DNA from: Parendozoicomonas sp. Alg238-R29
GTDB lineage: Bacteria > Pseudomonadota > Gammaproteobacteria > Pseudomonadales > Endozoicomonadaceae
Assembly: GCF_947331445.1 (NCBI RefSeq)
Contig: NZ_CAMZOG010000013.1
Span: 1-64,000 of the forward strand
Length of the DNA: 64,000 nucleotides
Reading direction: 5' to 3'
Shown: one piece after another, positions 9,139 through 17,395 of the stretch
Layout: every line of letters begins with the position of its first letter
Numbering within the stretch: position 1 is the first letter of the stretch
Notes under the pieces: generated by a model
The model's input: the letters and a program-made list of their open reading frames with translations, nothing else
Database searches by the model: none
Told to the model about the DNA's origin: nothing
Made by a program: the position numbers and the translations under genes

Positions 9139-10248
9139 TCAGTGGTTAGTGTTGAGAACTTTTTTCCGCGTGTCTGCAGCTATTTGTATAAGAGTAATAA
9201 AAAAGCCCAGCATTGTACCTAGAATGGCCCCAAGAGATACAACTAGCATTTTCTTTGGTTTTATAGGGCTGGTTGGGAGAAGGGCAGGCAAGTCAATAAT
9301 AACAGGTTGCCAATGAATGCTACTGAAATTGATATCTACAATCTTTTGTCGCTGTTGCCGAATAATGCTAGCCACAGCGGGAAGAAGGGGCTTGTTGTTA
9401 TCGGATGCGTTCGGAATGCTAATGAACCTGTAGCGATTGAAAGATTCGTGTTGTATCCGAAGCTGCTCATTCAGGATGTTTGTACCCAACATAAAAGACT
9501 TTTCACCTAGTGTTCTTGACAGATTTAGGTCTTTTGCTTGTTCGATATTGCCTGCTTTCGCTATAGCAAGGGCATCCTTAAGGGCTATTTCCTGTACTTC
9601 ACTAGCTTCAAGAAATGCTGTTTCAATTTGGGTTATCTCCCGATCAATTTTTTCAAGTTTGCGGATTTTGTCGCTTTCCAGGTTGTTAATAAGGCTCTTT
9701 TTCGCACTTTTTTGTGCATTAGGGATCAGAAAGTTATTCAGCAAATTGGTGGCAAACTGAGGATCGTCAGATTGAAATGTTACAGTGATCGCGGGGGCGG
9801 GGCTTGTGTTTTTAGGATCTTCACTTGACCGGCTTATCTGAAGATTTTCTTGAAAGCTCTTCCATTTGCTACGAGTGATTTCTTCTTTGTAGGAGGCTTG
9901 TAAAGCTCTCCCAGAAAAGTTGCTGTCTTTGAATGTTTGCCACTGTACAGCTGGCGATGTCAGTGCCCGGTAAAAGTAATTGTAAGTTGTTGAAGGGCTT
10001 ATGGGGTTTGCTGTTTCATCTGCATTGATCAACCCCCAGACAGAGTTCAGATCAGCTAAGTCTGCAGGGTTGGCTTGAAAAACGGTAACTTCACTTTTCC
10101 AGATGGCAGGTGTCAGGAACGCAAAAAGTACAGAAGCTAAAGTGGTTACTACTGTTATAAAAATGATGTTTTTTTTGCGCTGCCATAAACTGTTGGCTAA
10201 TTCAAACAGGTCTATCTCATCATCTCTGACTGGAAAATCGGTTGGCAT
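9139..10248 (-). CDS. Wzz-like chain-length determinant protein (first of a pair)
   Basis: Paralogue of the adjacent Wzz-like protein, 369 residues. It begins MPTDFPVRDDEIDLFELAN, has a first transmembrane helix at about 33-52, a periplasmic domain with heptad-like helices, and a C-terminal helix at about 333-356 after PTSPIKPKKM. It likely acts as an inner-membrane oligomer controlling polysaccharide chain length. The two genes are separated by 133 bases and are read on the minus strand, against all neighbours. They interrupt a gene neighbourhood (hslU then DUF971) that is normally contiguous, suggesting insertion. The divergent DUF971 gene starts 133 bases away. Confidence 0.83.
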   Translation of the reverse strand: MPTDFPVRDDEIDLFELANSLWQRKKNIIFITVVTTLASVLFAFLTPAIWKSEVTVFQANPADLADLNSVWGLINADETANPISPSTTYNYFYRALTSPAVQWQTFKDSNFSGRALQASYKEEITRSKWKSFQENLQISRSSEDPKNTSPAPAITVTFQSDDPQFATNLLNNFLIPNAQKSAKKSLINNLESDKIRKLEKIDREITQIETAFLEASEVQEIALKDALAIAKAGNIEQAKDLNLSRTLGEKSFMLGTNILNEQLRIQHESFNRYRFISIPNASDNNKPLLPAVASIIRQQRQKIVDINFSSIHWQPVIIDLPALLPTSPIKPKKMLVVSLGAILGTMLGFFITLIQIAADTRKKVLNTNH

Positions 10249-10380
10249 GACTTGAATCGCTTGATTCGTTATATTCCAACTATATTTAGTGCGGAAAAAG
10301 ACAATTGTCCCATATTTTTGTTTGTGAACGGAGAAGGGAAAGTTTTGTATGGAATATCATTGTTTAACGAAAGGGATCGT

Positions 10381-10767
10381 ATGACAGACGTTCTCCCAAT
10401 ATCTGTAAGGCTTCATAAGCACAGTCAAAAACTGGAACTGTGTTACAGAAATACATCGTTATTTTCTTTAAGTTGTGAGTACCTGCGTGTCCACAGCCCC
10501 TCAGCTGAAGTGCAGGGTCATGGCGAAGGTCAGGAAATTCTCCAAACTGGCAAAATCAATATTGCCATAACAGCTGTTGAGCCAGTAGGGAACTATGGCC
10601 TCAAGCTGGTATTTGATGACGGACATGACTCCGGTATATACACATGGGAATATCTGCGAGCGCTTTGTGATAATCAGGAAGTCTGGTGGAAGAATTATCT
10701 TGAGCGGCTTGAGAAAGCCGGTGCTTCCCGTGACCCCGATGTAAGCCCTGTACGGCTACTTGGGTAA
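10381..10767 (+). CDS. DUF971 family protein (GBBH-like N-terminal domain)
   Basis: A 128-residue protein of the DUF971 family, named for similarity to the N-terminal domain of gamma-butyrobetaine hydroxylase; function unknown, though some relatives are thought to bind metal or take part in iron-sulfur assembly. The conserved LRVHSPSAEVQGHG and the C-terminal GIYTWEYLRALC stretch are clear. I use the ATG at 10381, preceded by AAGGGAT, because family members begin with a short lead-in to IxLHKxSxxLEL; the frame is open back to 10252 but that extension looks non-coding. In Pseudomonas this gene directly follows hslU. Confidence 0.9.
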   Translation: MTDVLPISVRLHKHSQKLELCYRNTSLFSLSCEYLRVHSPSAEVQGHGEGQEILQTGKINIAITAVEPVGNYGLKLVFDDGHDSGIYTWEYLRALCDNQEVWWKNYLERLEKAGASRDPDVSPVRLLG

Positions 10768-10870
10768 ATATTGCGATTTATGGGCAAAGTCAGAAAAAGC
10801 CTCCTAGTCGTAGCGCTCATCCGAAGATAGAATGGTTGCCCTTGAAGTCAGGTTATGGCCATTTATTACG

Positions 10871-11629
10871 ATGAGCGAAAATCATACCGGGGACAAAACC
10901 CACTTCGGCTATAAGACCGTAGATTCTAAAGACAAGGAAAAGTTGGTTGCGGATGTATTCCACTCCGTAGCAGGTCGTTACGACCTGATGAACGATTTGA
11001 TGTCTATGGGCGTACACCGCCTGTGGAAACGCTTTACCCTGGAAATGAGCGCTGTTCGCAAGGGGCAGAAAGTTCTGGATATTGCCGGCGGAACCGGTGA
11101 TCTGGCAATGAAGTTTTCAGAAATTGTTGGTTCTGAAGGGCAGGTTATCCTCGCTGATATCAACGACTCCATGCTTCATGTTGGGCGAGATAAGCTCACA
11201 GATCGCGGAGCGATTGGCAATGTTGAATATGTTCAGGCCAATGCGGAATGCCTTCCTTTTGCAGATAACACCTTTGATCTGATTACCATTGCTTTCGGCC
11301 TTCGCAATGTTACAGATAAGGACTCCGCTATTCGCTCTATGTTGCGAGTGCTCCGCCCTGGTGGTCGGTTGTTGATTCTGGAATTTTCCAAGCCTCGCAG
11401 TGCTTTGCTAGGTAAAGCGTATGATGCCTACTCTTTCACCGCTCTACCTCTAATGGGCAAACTGGTGACCAATGACTCCGAAAGTTATCGTTATCTAGCG
11501 GAATCTATCCGTATGCATCCAGATCAGAAAACCCTTGAAGGCATGATGAAAGACGCTGGCTTCGTAAACACCGGTTATCACAATATGACCGGTGGTGTTG
11601 TGGCCCTTCATAAAGGCATAAAACCATGA
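10871..11629 (+). CDS. ubiE: Ubiquinone/menaquinone C-methyltransferase UbiE
   Basis: SAM-dependent methyltransferase for the C-methylation step of ubiquinone (and menaquinone) synthesis. The 252-residue form starting [17 protein letters not shown] matches the family; an in-frame ATG at 10832 would add 13 untypical residues. The FGYKTV N-terminus, the [16 protein letters not shown] segment, the SAM-binding [11 protein letters not shown] and the FGLRNVTD motif are visible. Its stop overlaps the ubiJ start (ATGA). Confidence 0.96.
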   Translation: MSENHTGDKTHFGYKTVDSKDKEKLVADVFHSVAGRYDLMNDLMSMGVHRLWKRFTLEMSAVRKGQKVLDIAGGTGDLAMKFSEIVGSEGQVILADINDSMLHVGRDKLTDRGAIGNVEYVQANAECLPFADNTFDLITIAFGLRNVTDKDSAIRSMLRVLRPGGRLLILEFSKPRSALLGKAYDAYSFTALPLMGKLVTNDSESYRYLAESIRMHPDQKTLEGMMKDAGFVNTGYHNMTGGVVALHKGIKP

Positions 11630-12288
11630 TGAGCCCACAGGGTTCTATTCTGGAAACCATGCCCGGTGTTGCCGTGAGAATGGCTTTGGAGAAAGCCACG
11701 GCCAGTTTGATTGCTTATGATGTGGTAACAGCTAGAAGCCTGCAGAAATTGGATGGAAAAATTCTGCAGGTGAACTCTGTAACCCCTGCTATTGCACTAT
11801 TCGTTCGTTTTGGTGAAAAACCAGAATTTTTAGCAGCCTGCGAACAGGAGGCTGATTGTGTTCTGTCTGGATCTGCTGTCAGTCTTTTACGGTTGGCACT
11901 TTCCGATGCCCCCATGGCATTTTTGCAGCAGGAAGATATTGTACTCTCAGGCGACAGTGGTCTACTGATAGCTGCTTCGGCCATTATTCGGGAAGCGGAT
12001 ATTGACTGGGAACAGATGATATCCCAGTACACGGGTGGAGTTTTGGCCCACTTTATGGGGGCTGCCTTTCGGCAGGGAGATATGGCTGCCAGAGGTGTTC
12101 ATCGCACAGTTGTCTCTAATCTGCCAGAGTATCTGCAGGAAGAGCTCAGGCTTTTACCTCCGTCTGGACAAACAGAAGCCTTTTATGCAGATCTGAGTGA
12201 TCTGCGATTAGCGACTGATCGGTTGCAGGCTCGTATTGAGCATCTGGAAAATATGCGCAAAAAAAGTGTTCAGGGTGGGGGATTGTAG
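11626..12288 (+). CDS. ubiJ: Ubiquinone biosynthesis accessory factor UbiJ (SCP2 domain)
   Basis: A 220-residue protein in the ubiE-ubiJ-ubiB position. The N-terminal half is an SCP2-like lipid-binding fold ([20 protein letters not shown], then [17 protein letters not shown]), and the C-terminal part is helical, ending in a coiled coil ([15 protein letters not shown]). UbiJ, with UbiK, belongs to the soluble Ubi complex that binds ubiquinone intermediates. Overlaps ubiE by four bases, and ubiB follows three bases after its stop. Confidence 0.88.
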   Translation: MMSPQGSILETMPGVAVRMALEKATASLIAYDVVTARSLQKLDGKILQVNSVTPAIALFVRFGEKPEFLAACEQEADCVLSGSAVSLLRLALSDAPMAFLQQEDIVLSGDSGLLIAASAIIREADIDWEQMISQYTGGVLAHFMGAAFRQGDMAARGVHRTVVSNLPEYLQEELRLLPPSGQTEAFYADLSDLRLATDRLQARIEHLENMRKKSVQGGGL

Positions 12289-12291
12289 CGG

Positions 12292-13896
12292 GTGCAACGT
12301 CTGTTTCGCATGTTTACTATTGTCGGGGTTATTGCCCGCTATCGCCTTGATAACCTGATTGATCGTGATTCTCTGCCCTGGTTTGGGCGTCTCTTTTTAT
12401 CTCTGCTTCCCTGGTGCTGGCATTCAAATCCGGCAACCCGTGGAGCCCGTTTGCGAATGGCGCTGACGGACCTTGGCCCTATCTTTGTAAAGTTTGGTCA
12501 GATCCTGTCAACCCGAAGGGATCTTCTTCCCGACGATATTGGGGACGAACTTGCCCAGCTTCAGGATCGGGTACCAGCTTTTGGTAGTGATCAGGCTGTT
12601 GAGATTATTGAGAGCAGTCTGGGGGCGTCTGTAGATAAACTGTTCCAGTCCTTTGAGCGTGAACCAATGGCGTCAGCTTCCATTGCTCAGGTTCATGGTG
12701 CAGTTCTTCATAATGGCGATGCTGTTGTGGTGAAGGTTATCCGCCCCAACATTGATAAGGTTATCCGCAAAGATATTTCTCTTCTTTACATGCTGGCTCG
12801 CCTGATTCGTCTGACTTCCGATGGCCGGCGACTGCGCCCGGTTGAGGTGGTGGAAGATTATGAGAGTACCATTTTTGATGAGTTGGATCTGCAAAGAGAA
12901 GCGGCCAATGCTTCCCAGCTGCGGCGGAACTTTCTTGAGTCCCATCTGCTCTATATTCCCAGAGTTTATTGGGATTATTCCCGTCCACGAGTGATGGTAA
13001 TGGAACGCATCAATGGCGTTCCGGTAACTGACCTTGAAGCACTAAAAACTCAGGGCACCAACATGAAACTGTTGGCGGAACGAGGGGTCGAAACGTTTTT
13101 TACCCAAGTGTTTCGGGACAGTTTTTTCCATGCGGATATGCATCCGGGAAACATTTTCATCTCCAAGGTAAACCCTGAAGATCCGCAATATATCGGAATC
13201 GACTGCGGAATAGTGGGATCTTTAACTCCTGAGGATCAAAGCTATCTGGCTCGTAATCTGCTGGCCTTCTTTCGGCGGGATTACCGTATGGTGGCAAAGC
13301 TGCATATTGATTCCGGCTGGGTGCCTGCAGATACCAAGGTCAATGAGCTTGAGGCGGGCATTCGCACAGTCTGTGAGCCGATTTTTGAAAAACCACTGTC
13401 GGAAATTTCCTTTGGCATGGTCCTTCTTAATCTGTTTCAGGTGGCGCGGCGCTTTAATATGGAAGTGCAGCCCCAATTGGTATTGTTACAAAAAACTCTT
13501 CTGAATATTGAGGGGTTGGGGCGTCAACTCTATCCCCAGCTGGACCTCTGGGCTACAGCACAGCCATTTTTAGAAAAATGGATGCATGAGCGTGTCGCAC
13601 CTCAAGGTGTCATAAAACGACTGCATAATACGATGCCCGAGTTAATTGAGCAGGCTCCGATGCTGGTTCATCAGATGTTGGAAGATGTTCAGGCTTTGCA
13701 CAAAACACCCTTATCACCGGTAGTGAATAAATCAGCATTGGGGCGAGATTTACGTTGGTTGGGTGTCGTTGTTCTGGCTGGTGCGTCTTTTGCGGCTTTT
13801 CAGACTACCGAAGTGGCAAGTTGGAATATTCTGCTGTTAGGTGGGGTTGGCGGTTACTTGTTGAGTCAGTCTGGATCTGGGCGTTCTGGAAGGTAG
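12292..13896 (+). CDS. ubiB: Ubiquinone biosynthesis protein UbiB (ABC1/ADCK kinase-like)
   Basis: Atypical kinase-like ATPase required for ubiquinone synthesis, anchored in the inner membrane. The 534-residue protein shows the family-specific KFGQ motif ([18 protein letters not shown]), the alanine-rich loop ASIAQVHGA, the [11 protein letters not shown] catalytic-type loop and the DCGIVG metal-binding loop, and ends with two membrane helices (about 482-500 and 507-525). GTG start. hisI follows ten bases later. Confidence 0.95.
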   Translation: MQRLFRMFTIVGVIARYRLDNLIDRDSLPWFGRLFLSLLPWCWHSNPATRGARLRMALTDLGPIFVKFGQILSTRRDLLPDDIGDELAQLQDRVPAFGSDQAVEIIESSLGASVDKLFQSFEREPMASASIAQVHGAVLHNGDAVVVKVIRPNIDKVIRKDISLLYMLARLIRLTSDGRRLRPVEVVEDYESTIFDELDLQREAANASQLRRNFLESHLLYIPRVYWDYSRPRVMVMERINGVPVTDLEALKTQGTNMKLLAERGVETFFTQVFRDSFFHADMHPGNIFISKVNPEDPQYIGIDCGIVGSLTPEDQSYLARNLLAFFRRDYRMVAKLHIDSGWVPADTKVNELEAGIRTVCEPIFEKPLSEISFGMVLLNLFQVARRFNMEVQPQLVLLQKTLLNIEGLGRQLYPQLDLWATAQPFLEKWMHERVAPQGVIKRLHNTMPELIEQAPMLVHQMLEDVQALHKTPLSPVVNKSALGRDLRWLGVVVLAGASFAAFQTTEVASWNILLLGGVGGYLLSQSGSGRSGR

Positions 13897-13906
13897 GGGG
13901 GGTATT

Positions 13907-14302
13907 ATGTCCAAAGCATGGTTGAATGAAGTTACCTGGAATGATGATGGTCTGGTACCAGCTATTGCCCAGGATGCGGAAACCGGTAAAGTGCTGATGA
14001 TGGCGTGGATGAATAGGGAATCTCTGGAAGCCACTGTACGGGAAGGGCACGCAATTTACTGGTCTCGCTCTCGTGGAAGGTTATGGCGCAAGGGGGAATC
14101 CTCAGGTCATACACAGGAATTGGTGGATTTGCGCCTTGATTGTGACGGAGACACCGTATTGTTGAGAGTGCGTCAACATGGTGGTATTGCCTGCCATACC
14201 GGGCGGGAGCACTGCTTCTTCCGCCAGCTGCAGGCTGGGGATGCTACCTGTTGGCACGATGTTGAGCCGGTGAAAAAGAACCCCGATGACATATATCAAT
14301 AA
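13907..14302 (+). CDS. hisI: Phosphoribosyl-AMP cyclohydrolase
   Basis: Third step of histidine synthesis: opens the adenine ring of phosphoribosyl-AMP. The 131-residue single-domain enzyme has the signature [19 protein letters not shown], the metal-binding DCDGD and the zinc cysteines in [11 protein letters not shown]. In enterics it is fused with HisE, but here it is separate, as in Pseudomonas. The start follows a purine-rich GGTAGGGGGGG stretch. Confidence 0.96.
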   Translation: MSKAWLNEVTWNDDGLVPAIAQDAETGKVLMMAWMNRESLEATVREGHAIYWSRSRGRLWRKGESSGHTQELVDLRLDCDGDTVLLRVRQHGGIACHTGREHCFFRQLQAGDATCWHDVEPVKKNPDDIYQ

Positions 14303-14334
14303 ATTGTAAAGATGCACGCTGCACTGGATGGATA

Positions 14335-14688
14335 ATGAGCGATATACTTGAGCAACTTGCGCAGGTTCTGGAACAGCGTAAAAATGATGATCCCGATAGC
14401 TCCTATGTAGCAGGGCTGTACCAGAAAGGATTGAATAAAATCCTGGAAAAAGTGGGTGAAGAAACCACAGAAACACTGCTGGCGGCAAAAGATGCTGAGC
14501 GCAGTGGTGATGTGGATGATCTGGTGTACGAAACCGCGGACCTCTGGTTCCACTCTTTGATTATGCTGGCTCATCTGGGCACCGGGCCCGATGCGATTTT
14601 AAATGAACTGGGCAGACGTTTTGGACTGTCCGGTCTTGAGGAAAAGGCGGCACGCTCGGCTGGCGCCGACGAAAACAGGGATTCCTGA
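14335..14688 (+). CDS. hisE: Phosphoribosyl-ATP pyrophosphatase
   Basis: Second step of histidine synthesis: hydrolyses phosphoribosyl-ATP to phosphoribosyl-AMP. The 117-residue MazG-fold helical protein shows [21 protein letters not shown] and the acidic metal-binding pair in [12 protein letters not shown] and [12 protein letters not shown]. Located 32 bases after hisI and followed 13 bases later by a HIT protein, in the conserved hisI-hisE-(HIT)-tatABC block. Confidence 0.95.
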   Translation: MSDILEQLAQVLEQRKNDDPDSSYVAGLYQKGLNKILEKVGEETTETLLAAKDAERSGDVDDLVYETADLWFHSLIMLAHLGTGPDAILNELGRRFGLSGLEEKAARSAGADENRDS

Positions 14689-14701
14689 ACAGGACAGAAA
14701 G

Positions 14702-15037
14702 ATGACTGACTGTATTTTCTGCAAAATTCAGCAGGGAGATATTCCAGCAGACATTGTTTATGAAGATGAGCACTGTCTGGCGTTTCGGGATATTCAGCCC
14801 AAAGCACCGATCCACCTGCTGGTGATTCCCCGTAAGCATGTGGAAAATCTGGATGATCTGGTTGAGTCTGACAAAGACTTAGTCAGCCATATGATGCTGA
14901 CCATTCCTAAAATCGCCCGTCAGCAAGGGCTGAAAGAGGGATACCGCACGGTCGCCAATACTGGCACTGGCGGAGGACAGGAGGTGTTCCACCTGCATTT
15001 TCATATTCTAGGCGGTGGTGTACTCCACTCCCTGTAA
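14702..15037 (+). CDS. HIT-family (HinT-like) nucleotide-binding protein
   Basis: A 111-residue histidine-triad protein, likely a purine nucleoside phosphoramidase of the HinT type. The N-terminal CIFCKI metal-site motif, the IQPKAPIHLLVIPRKH strand and the C-terminal triad HLHFHILGG are clear. I start at the ATG at 14702 (MTDCIFCKI); the frame is open upstream into hisE but that part would be spurious. Confidence 0.94.
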   Translation: MTDCIFCKIQQGDIPADIVYEDEHCLAFRDIQPKAPIHLLVIPRKHVENLDDLVESDKDLVSHMMLTIPKIARQQGLKEGYRTVANTGTGGGQEVFHLHFHILGGGVLHSL

Positions 15038-15078
15038 CGTATAACTATTTTAAGAGTAAGGCTTAAAGGGGATTTATT

Positions 15079-15330
15079 ATGGGTATAAGTATTCCGCAGC
15101 TTCTGATAGTTCTGGCTATCCTGATTCTTCTGTTTGGCACTAAGCGCCTGCGCAACATTGGCGGTGACTTGGGTAGTGCTGTAAAAGGCTTTCGCAAAGC
15201 CATGAGCAGTGAAGAACAGAATGTTGCTAAAAGCGAAGAGCCTCGCAAGATTGAAGGTGAGGATGCCCAGTTTGATGCTTCAGCAAGCAAGAGCGCTGAA
15301 AAAGAGTCTCAGAAAGATAAGCAGTCGTAA
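15079..15330 (+). CDS. tatA: Twin-arginine translocase subunit TatA
   Basis: Pore-forming subunit of the Tat system, which exports folded proteins bearing twin-arginine signals. The 83-residue protein has a single N-terminal membrane helix (about 4-19), the [24 protein letters not shown] hinge and amphipathic helix, and a charged C-terminal tail. First gene of tatABC; tatB starts 15 bases after its stop. Confidence 0.95.
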   Translation: MGISIPQLLIVLAILILLFGTKRLRNIGGDLGSAVKGFRKAMSSEEQNVAKSEEPRKIEGEDAQFDASASKSAEKESQKDKQS

Positions 15331-15345
15331 CGGAAGCCTATAGAA

Positions 15346-15813
15346 GTGTTCGATATCGGATTTCTAGAACTTGTTATTATTGCAGTGATTGCACTGGTGG
15401 TACTGGGGCCTGAACGGCTTCCTGTTGCTATCAAAACCACTGCAATATGGGTTGGCCGAATCAAGCGTAGTTTTCAGGGAATCCGTACTGAAATTGAGCG
15501 TGAATTGAAGGTGGATGAAATTCGCCGTGAAGTTCATAACGCCAGTGTCATGGATGAATTAAAGAAAACCCGCGAAGAGCTGGAGCAGGGTGTAAACAGT
15601 GTTCGGGAAACCCTGAATACCCCTCTGGACGGGTTTTCTGGAGATAAAGCTTCAGCGAAAGATGCAGAGCCTTCTTCAGATGCAGAGCCTTCTTCAGATG
15701 CAGGGCCTTCTTCAGATGCAGGGCCTTCTTCAGATGCAGGGCCTTCTTCAAAAGTAGGCTCTTCCGTTACAGAGAAAAATAGTGGCTCTAAACCAGACAG
15801 CCAATCTTCCTGA
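15346..15813 (+). CDS. tatB: Sec-independent protein translocase TatB
   Basis: Receptor subunit that binds Tat substrates together with TatC. The 155-residue protein begins MFDIGFLELVIIAVIALVV with the conserved glutamate in the membrane helix and LGPERLP in the hinge, then a long amphipathic helix. The C-terminal tail carries five tandem six-residue repeats of the form DAEPSS/DAGPSS (residues about 106-135), which is unusual. Starts with GTG; tatC follows 34 bases after its stop. Confidence 0.94.
   Translation: MFDIGFLELVIIAVIALVVLGPERLPVAIKTTAIWVGRIKRSFQGIRTEIERELKVDEIRREVHNASVMDELKKTREELEQGVNSVRETLNTPLDGFSGDKASAKDAEPSSDAEPSSDAGPSSDAGPSSDAGPSSKVGSSVTEKNSGSKPDSQSS
15661..15750 (+). repeat. 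Five-copy 18-bp tandem repeat within tatB
   Basis: Five consecutive copies of GATGCAG(A/G)GCCTTCTTCA; the first two copies have A and the last three G at the variable base, and otherwise they are identical. Each unit encodes six residues (DAEPSS or DAGPSS), so copy-number change stays in frame. Confidence 0.97.
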
Positions 15814-15847
15814 ACCGTGTATAAAGTACACCTGAACAGACTTATTA

Positions 15848-16639
15848 ATGAGTAATAATCAGCAAAGCAGTCAAGGGGCTGATACAGAGCAACCGTTGGT
15901 TCAACATCTTTTGGAATTGCGTAATCGTATTCTGAAGTCGGTTGCTGTTGTTGTTGTCATTTTTCTTGGGCTGTTTTATTTCGCCAATGACATTTATGCC
16001 TTTGTTTCGTTGCCTCTGAGGGCTTATTTGCCTGAAGGTGCCAGCATGATTGCAACAGAAGTGGCTTCTCCATTTCTGACGCCATTTAAGTTGACACTTG
16101 TGGTTTCTGTTTTTCTTGGTATCCCTTTTGTGCTGCATCAGATCTGGGCTTTTATCTCTCCAGGTTTGTATCAACATGAAAAGCGTTTGGCTGTACCGTT
16201 GCTGATCTCTAGCGTATTACTGTTTTATGGTGGTGCGGCCTTTGCCTATTACGTTGTCTTCCCTCTGGTTTTCGGTTTCTTTACTAGTGTTGGCCCGGAA
16301 GGGGTAACGATTATGACGGATATTAATCGTTATCTGGATTTCGTATTGAAGATGTTCTTTGCCTTTGGTATAGCATTTGAGATTCCTGTAGCAACGGTTT
16401 TGCTGGTGGCATCAGGACTGACAACGGTTGAAGATCTCAAGAAAAAGCGCCCTTATGTCGTTGTGGGCTGCTTTGTTGTTGGTATGCTTTTAACCCCACC
16501 GGATGTGATTTCTCAATCTCTGCTGGCGTTGCCAATGTGGCTACTTTTCGAGTGTGGCATTATTTTTTCACGGTTTGCCAAGAGTTCGGCTTCTCAAAGG
16601 GAAGCTGAAAAAGAGAAAGAGCAGCAAGCTTCAGAGTGA
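15848..16639 (+). CDS. tatC: Twin-arginine translocase subunit TatC
   Basis: Six-span inner-membrane core of the Tat translocase that recognises the twin-arginine signal peptide. The 263 residues match the family. The N-terminal HLLELRNRI motif, the [12 protein letters not shown] cytoplasmic loop and the F(x)[15 protein letters not shown] helix are visible. Last gene of tatABC, followed by a strong terminator. Confidence 0.97.
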   Translation: MSNNQQSSQGADTEQPLVQHLLELRNRILKSVAVVVVIFLGLFYFANDIYAFVSLPLRAYLPEGASMIATEVASPFLTPFKLTLVVSVFLGIPFVLHQIWAFISPGLYQHEKRLAVPLLISSVLLFYGGAAFAYYVVFPLVFGFFTSVGPEGVTIMTDINRYLDFVLKMFFAFGIAFEIPVATVLLVASGLTTVEDLKKKRPYVVVGCFVVGMLLTPPDVISQSLLALPMWLLFECGIIFSRFAKSSASQREAEKEKEQQASE

Positions 16640-16657
16640 TACTGAACGGATTGGAGG

Positions 16658-16682
16658 AGCCGTCTTTGGGACGGCTTTTTTG
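16658..16682 (+). terminator. Rho-independent terminator after tatC
   Basis: AGCCGTC, a five-base loop, GACGGCT, then a T run. The T run ends six bases before the rsmE start codon, so rsmE either depends on read-through or has an almost leaderless transcript. Confidence 0.85.
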
Positions 16683-16687
16683 TTTGT

Positions 16688-17395
16688 ATGAATCTTTTAC
16701 TGCTGGAACCTGAAGATATTGTTGGGCCCGGTCGCGCCATAGTGCGCGGGCGTCGTTTATCTCACGTTCAGGATGTTCATAAGTCTGAGCCAGGCGACAC
16801 ACTTCGTGTAGGTGAATTAAATGGCCTAATGGGTGAGGCTCGCATTATTCGCTTGGATAAAAGCGAGCTTGAGCTGGAATATGCAGTGACCCAAGAGTCG
16901 CCACCGGCTTTACCAGTTACGGTTTTGCTGGCGCTTCCCCGACCTAAAATGCTTAAGCGCACTTTCCAAGCGCTGGCGACTATGGGAGTGAAACGCATTG
17001 TTCTGATGAATACGTTTCGGGTGGAAAAGAGCTTCTGGCAAAGCCCCTGGCTGAGGCCGGAGGCTATTCGTGAGCAGCTGGTTTTAGGTTTGGAGCAGGG
17101 GCGGGATACAGTTCTGCCAGAAGTTATTCTTGAAAAACGTTTCAAGCCGTTTGTTGAAGATCGTTTGCCAGTGTTGTCGCAGAATATGCGTAAGCTGGTT
17201 GCTCACCCTGTGGGTGGTGAGGAATGTCCCAGAGCCATTAATGAACCTGCTATATTGGCTATCGGCCCTGAGGGCGGGTTTATTCCATATGAGGTAGAGC
17301 GTTTGGTGGAGTATGGCTTTGAATGTGTGCACCTTGGTTCGAGAATCCTGCGAGTAGAGACAGCTGTCCCTGTATTGTTGAGTCGACTCTTTTAA
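16688..17395 (+). CDS. rsmE: 16S rRNA m3U1498 methyltransferase RsmE
   Basis: SPOUT-family methyltransferase that modifies U1498 of 16S rRNA. The 235 residues start MNLLLLE, as in Pseudomonas, with an N-terminal PUA-like domain (GRRLSHVQDVHK) and a C-terminal knotted SAM-binding domain holding IGPEGGF and LGSRILRVETA. No ribosome-binding site is visible because the tatC terminator lies immediately upstream. Its stop overlaps the stop of convergent priA by four bases. Confidence 0.95.
   Translation: MNLLLLEPEDIVGPGRAIVRGRRLSHVQDVHKSEPGDTLRVGELNGLMGEARIIRLDKSELELEYAVTQESPPALPVTVLLALPRPKMLKRTFQALATMGVKRIVLMNTFRVEKSFWQSPWLRPEAIREQLVLGLEQGRDTVLPEVILEKRFKPFVEDRLPVLSQNMRKLVAHPVGGEECPRAINEPAILAIGPEGGFIPYEVERLVEYGFECVHLGSRILRVETAVPVLLSRLF

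Noticed and set aside
10252..10380. N-terminal extension of the DUF971 gene
   Set aside because: The frame is open but family members start near 10381, where a good ribosome-binding site lies; the extension has no family similarity.
15661..15750. CRISPR-like repeats
   Set aside because: Units are contiguous with no spacers and lie in frame inside tatB.
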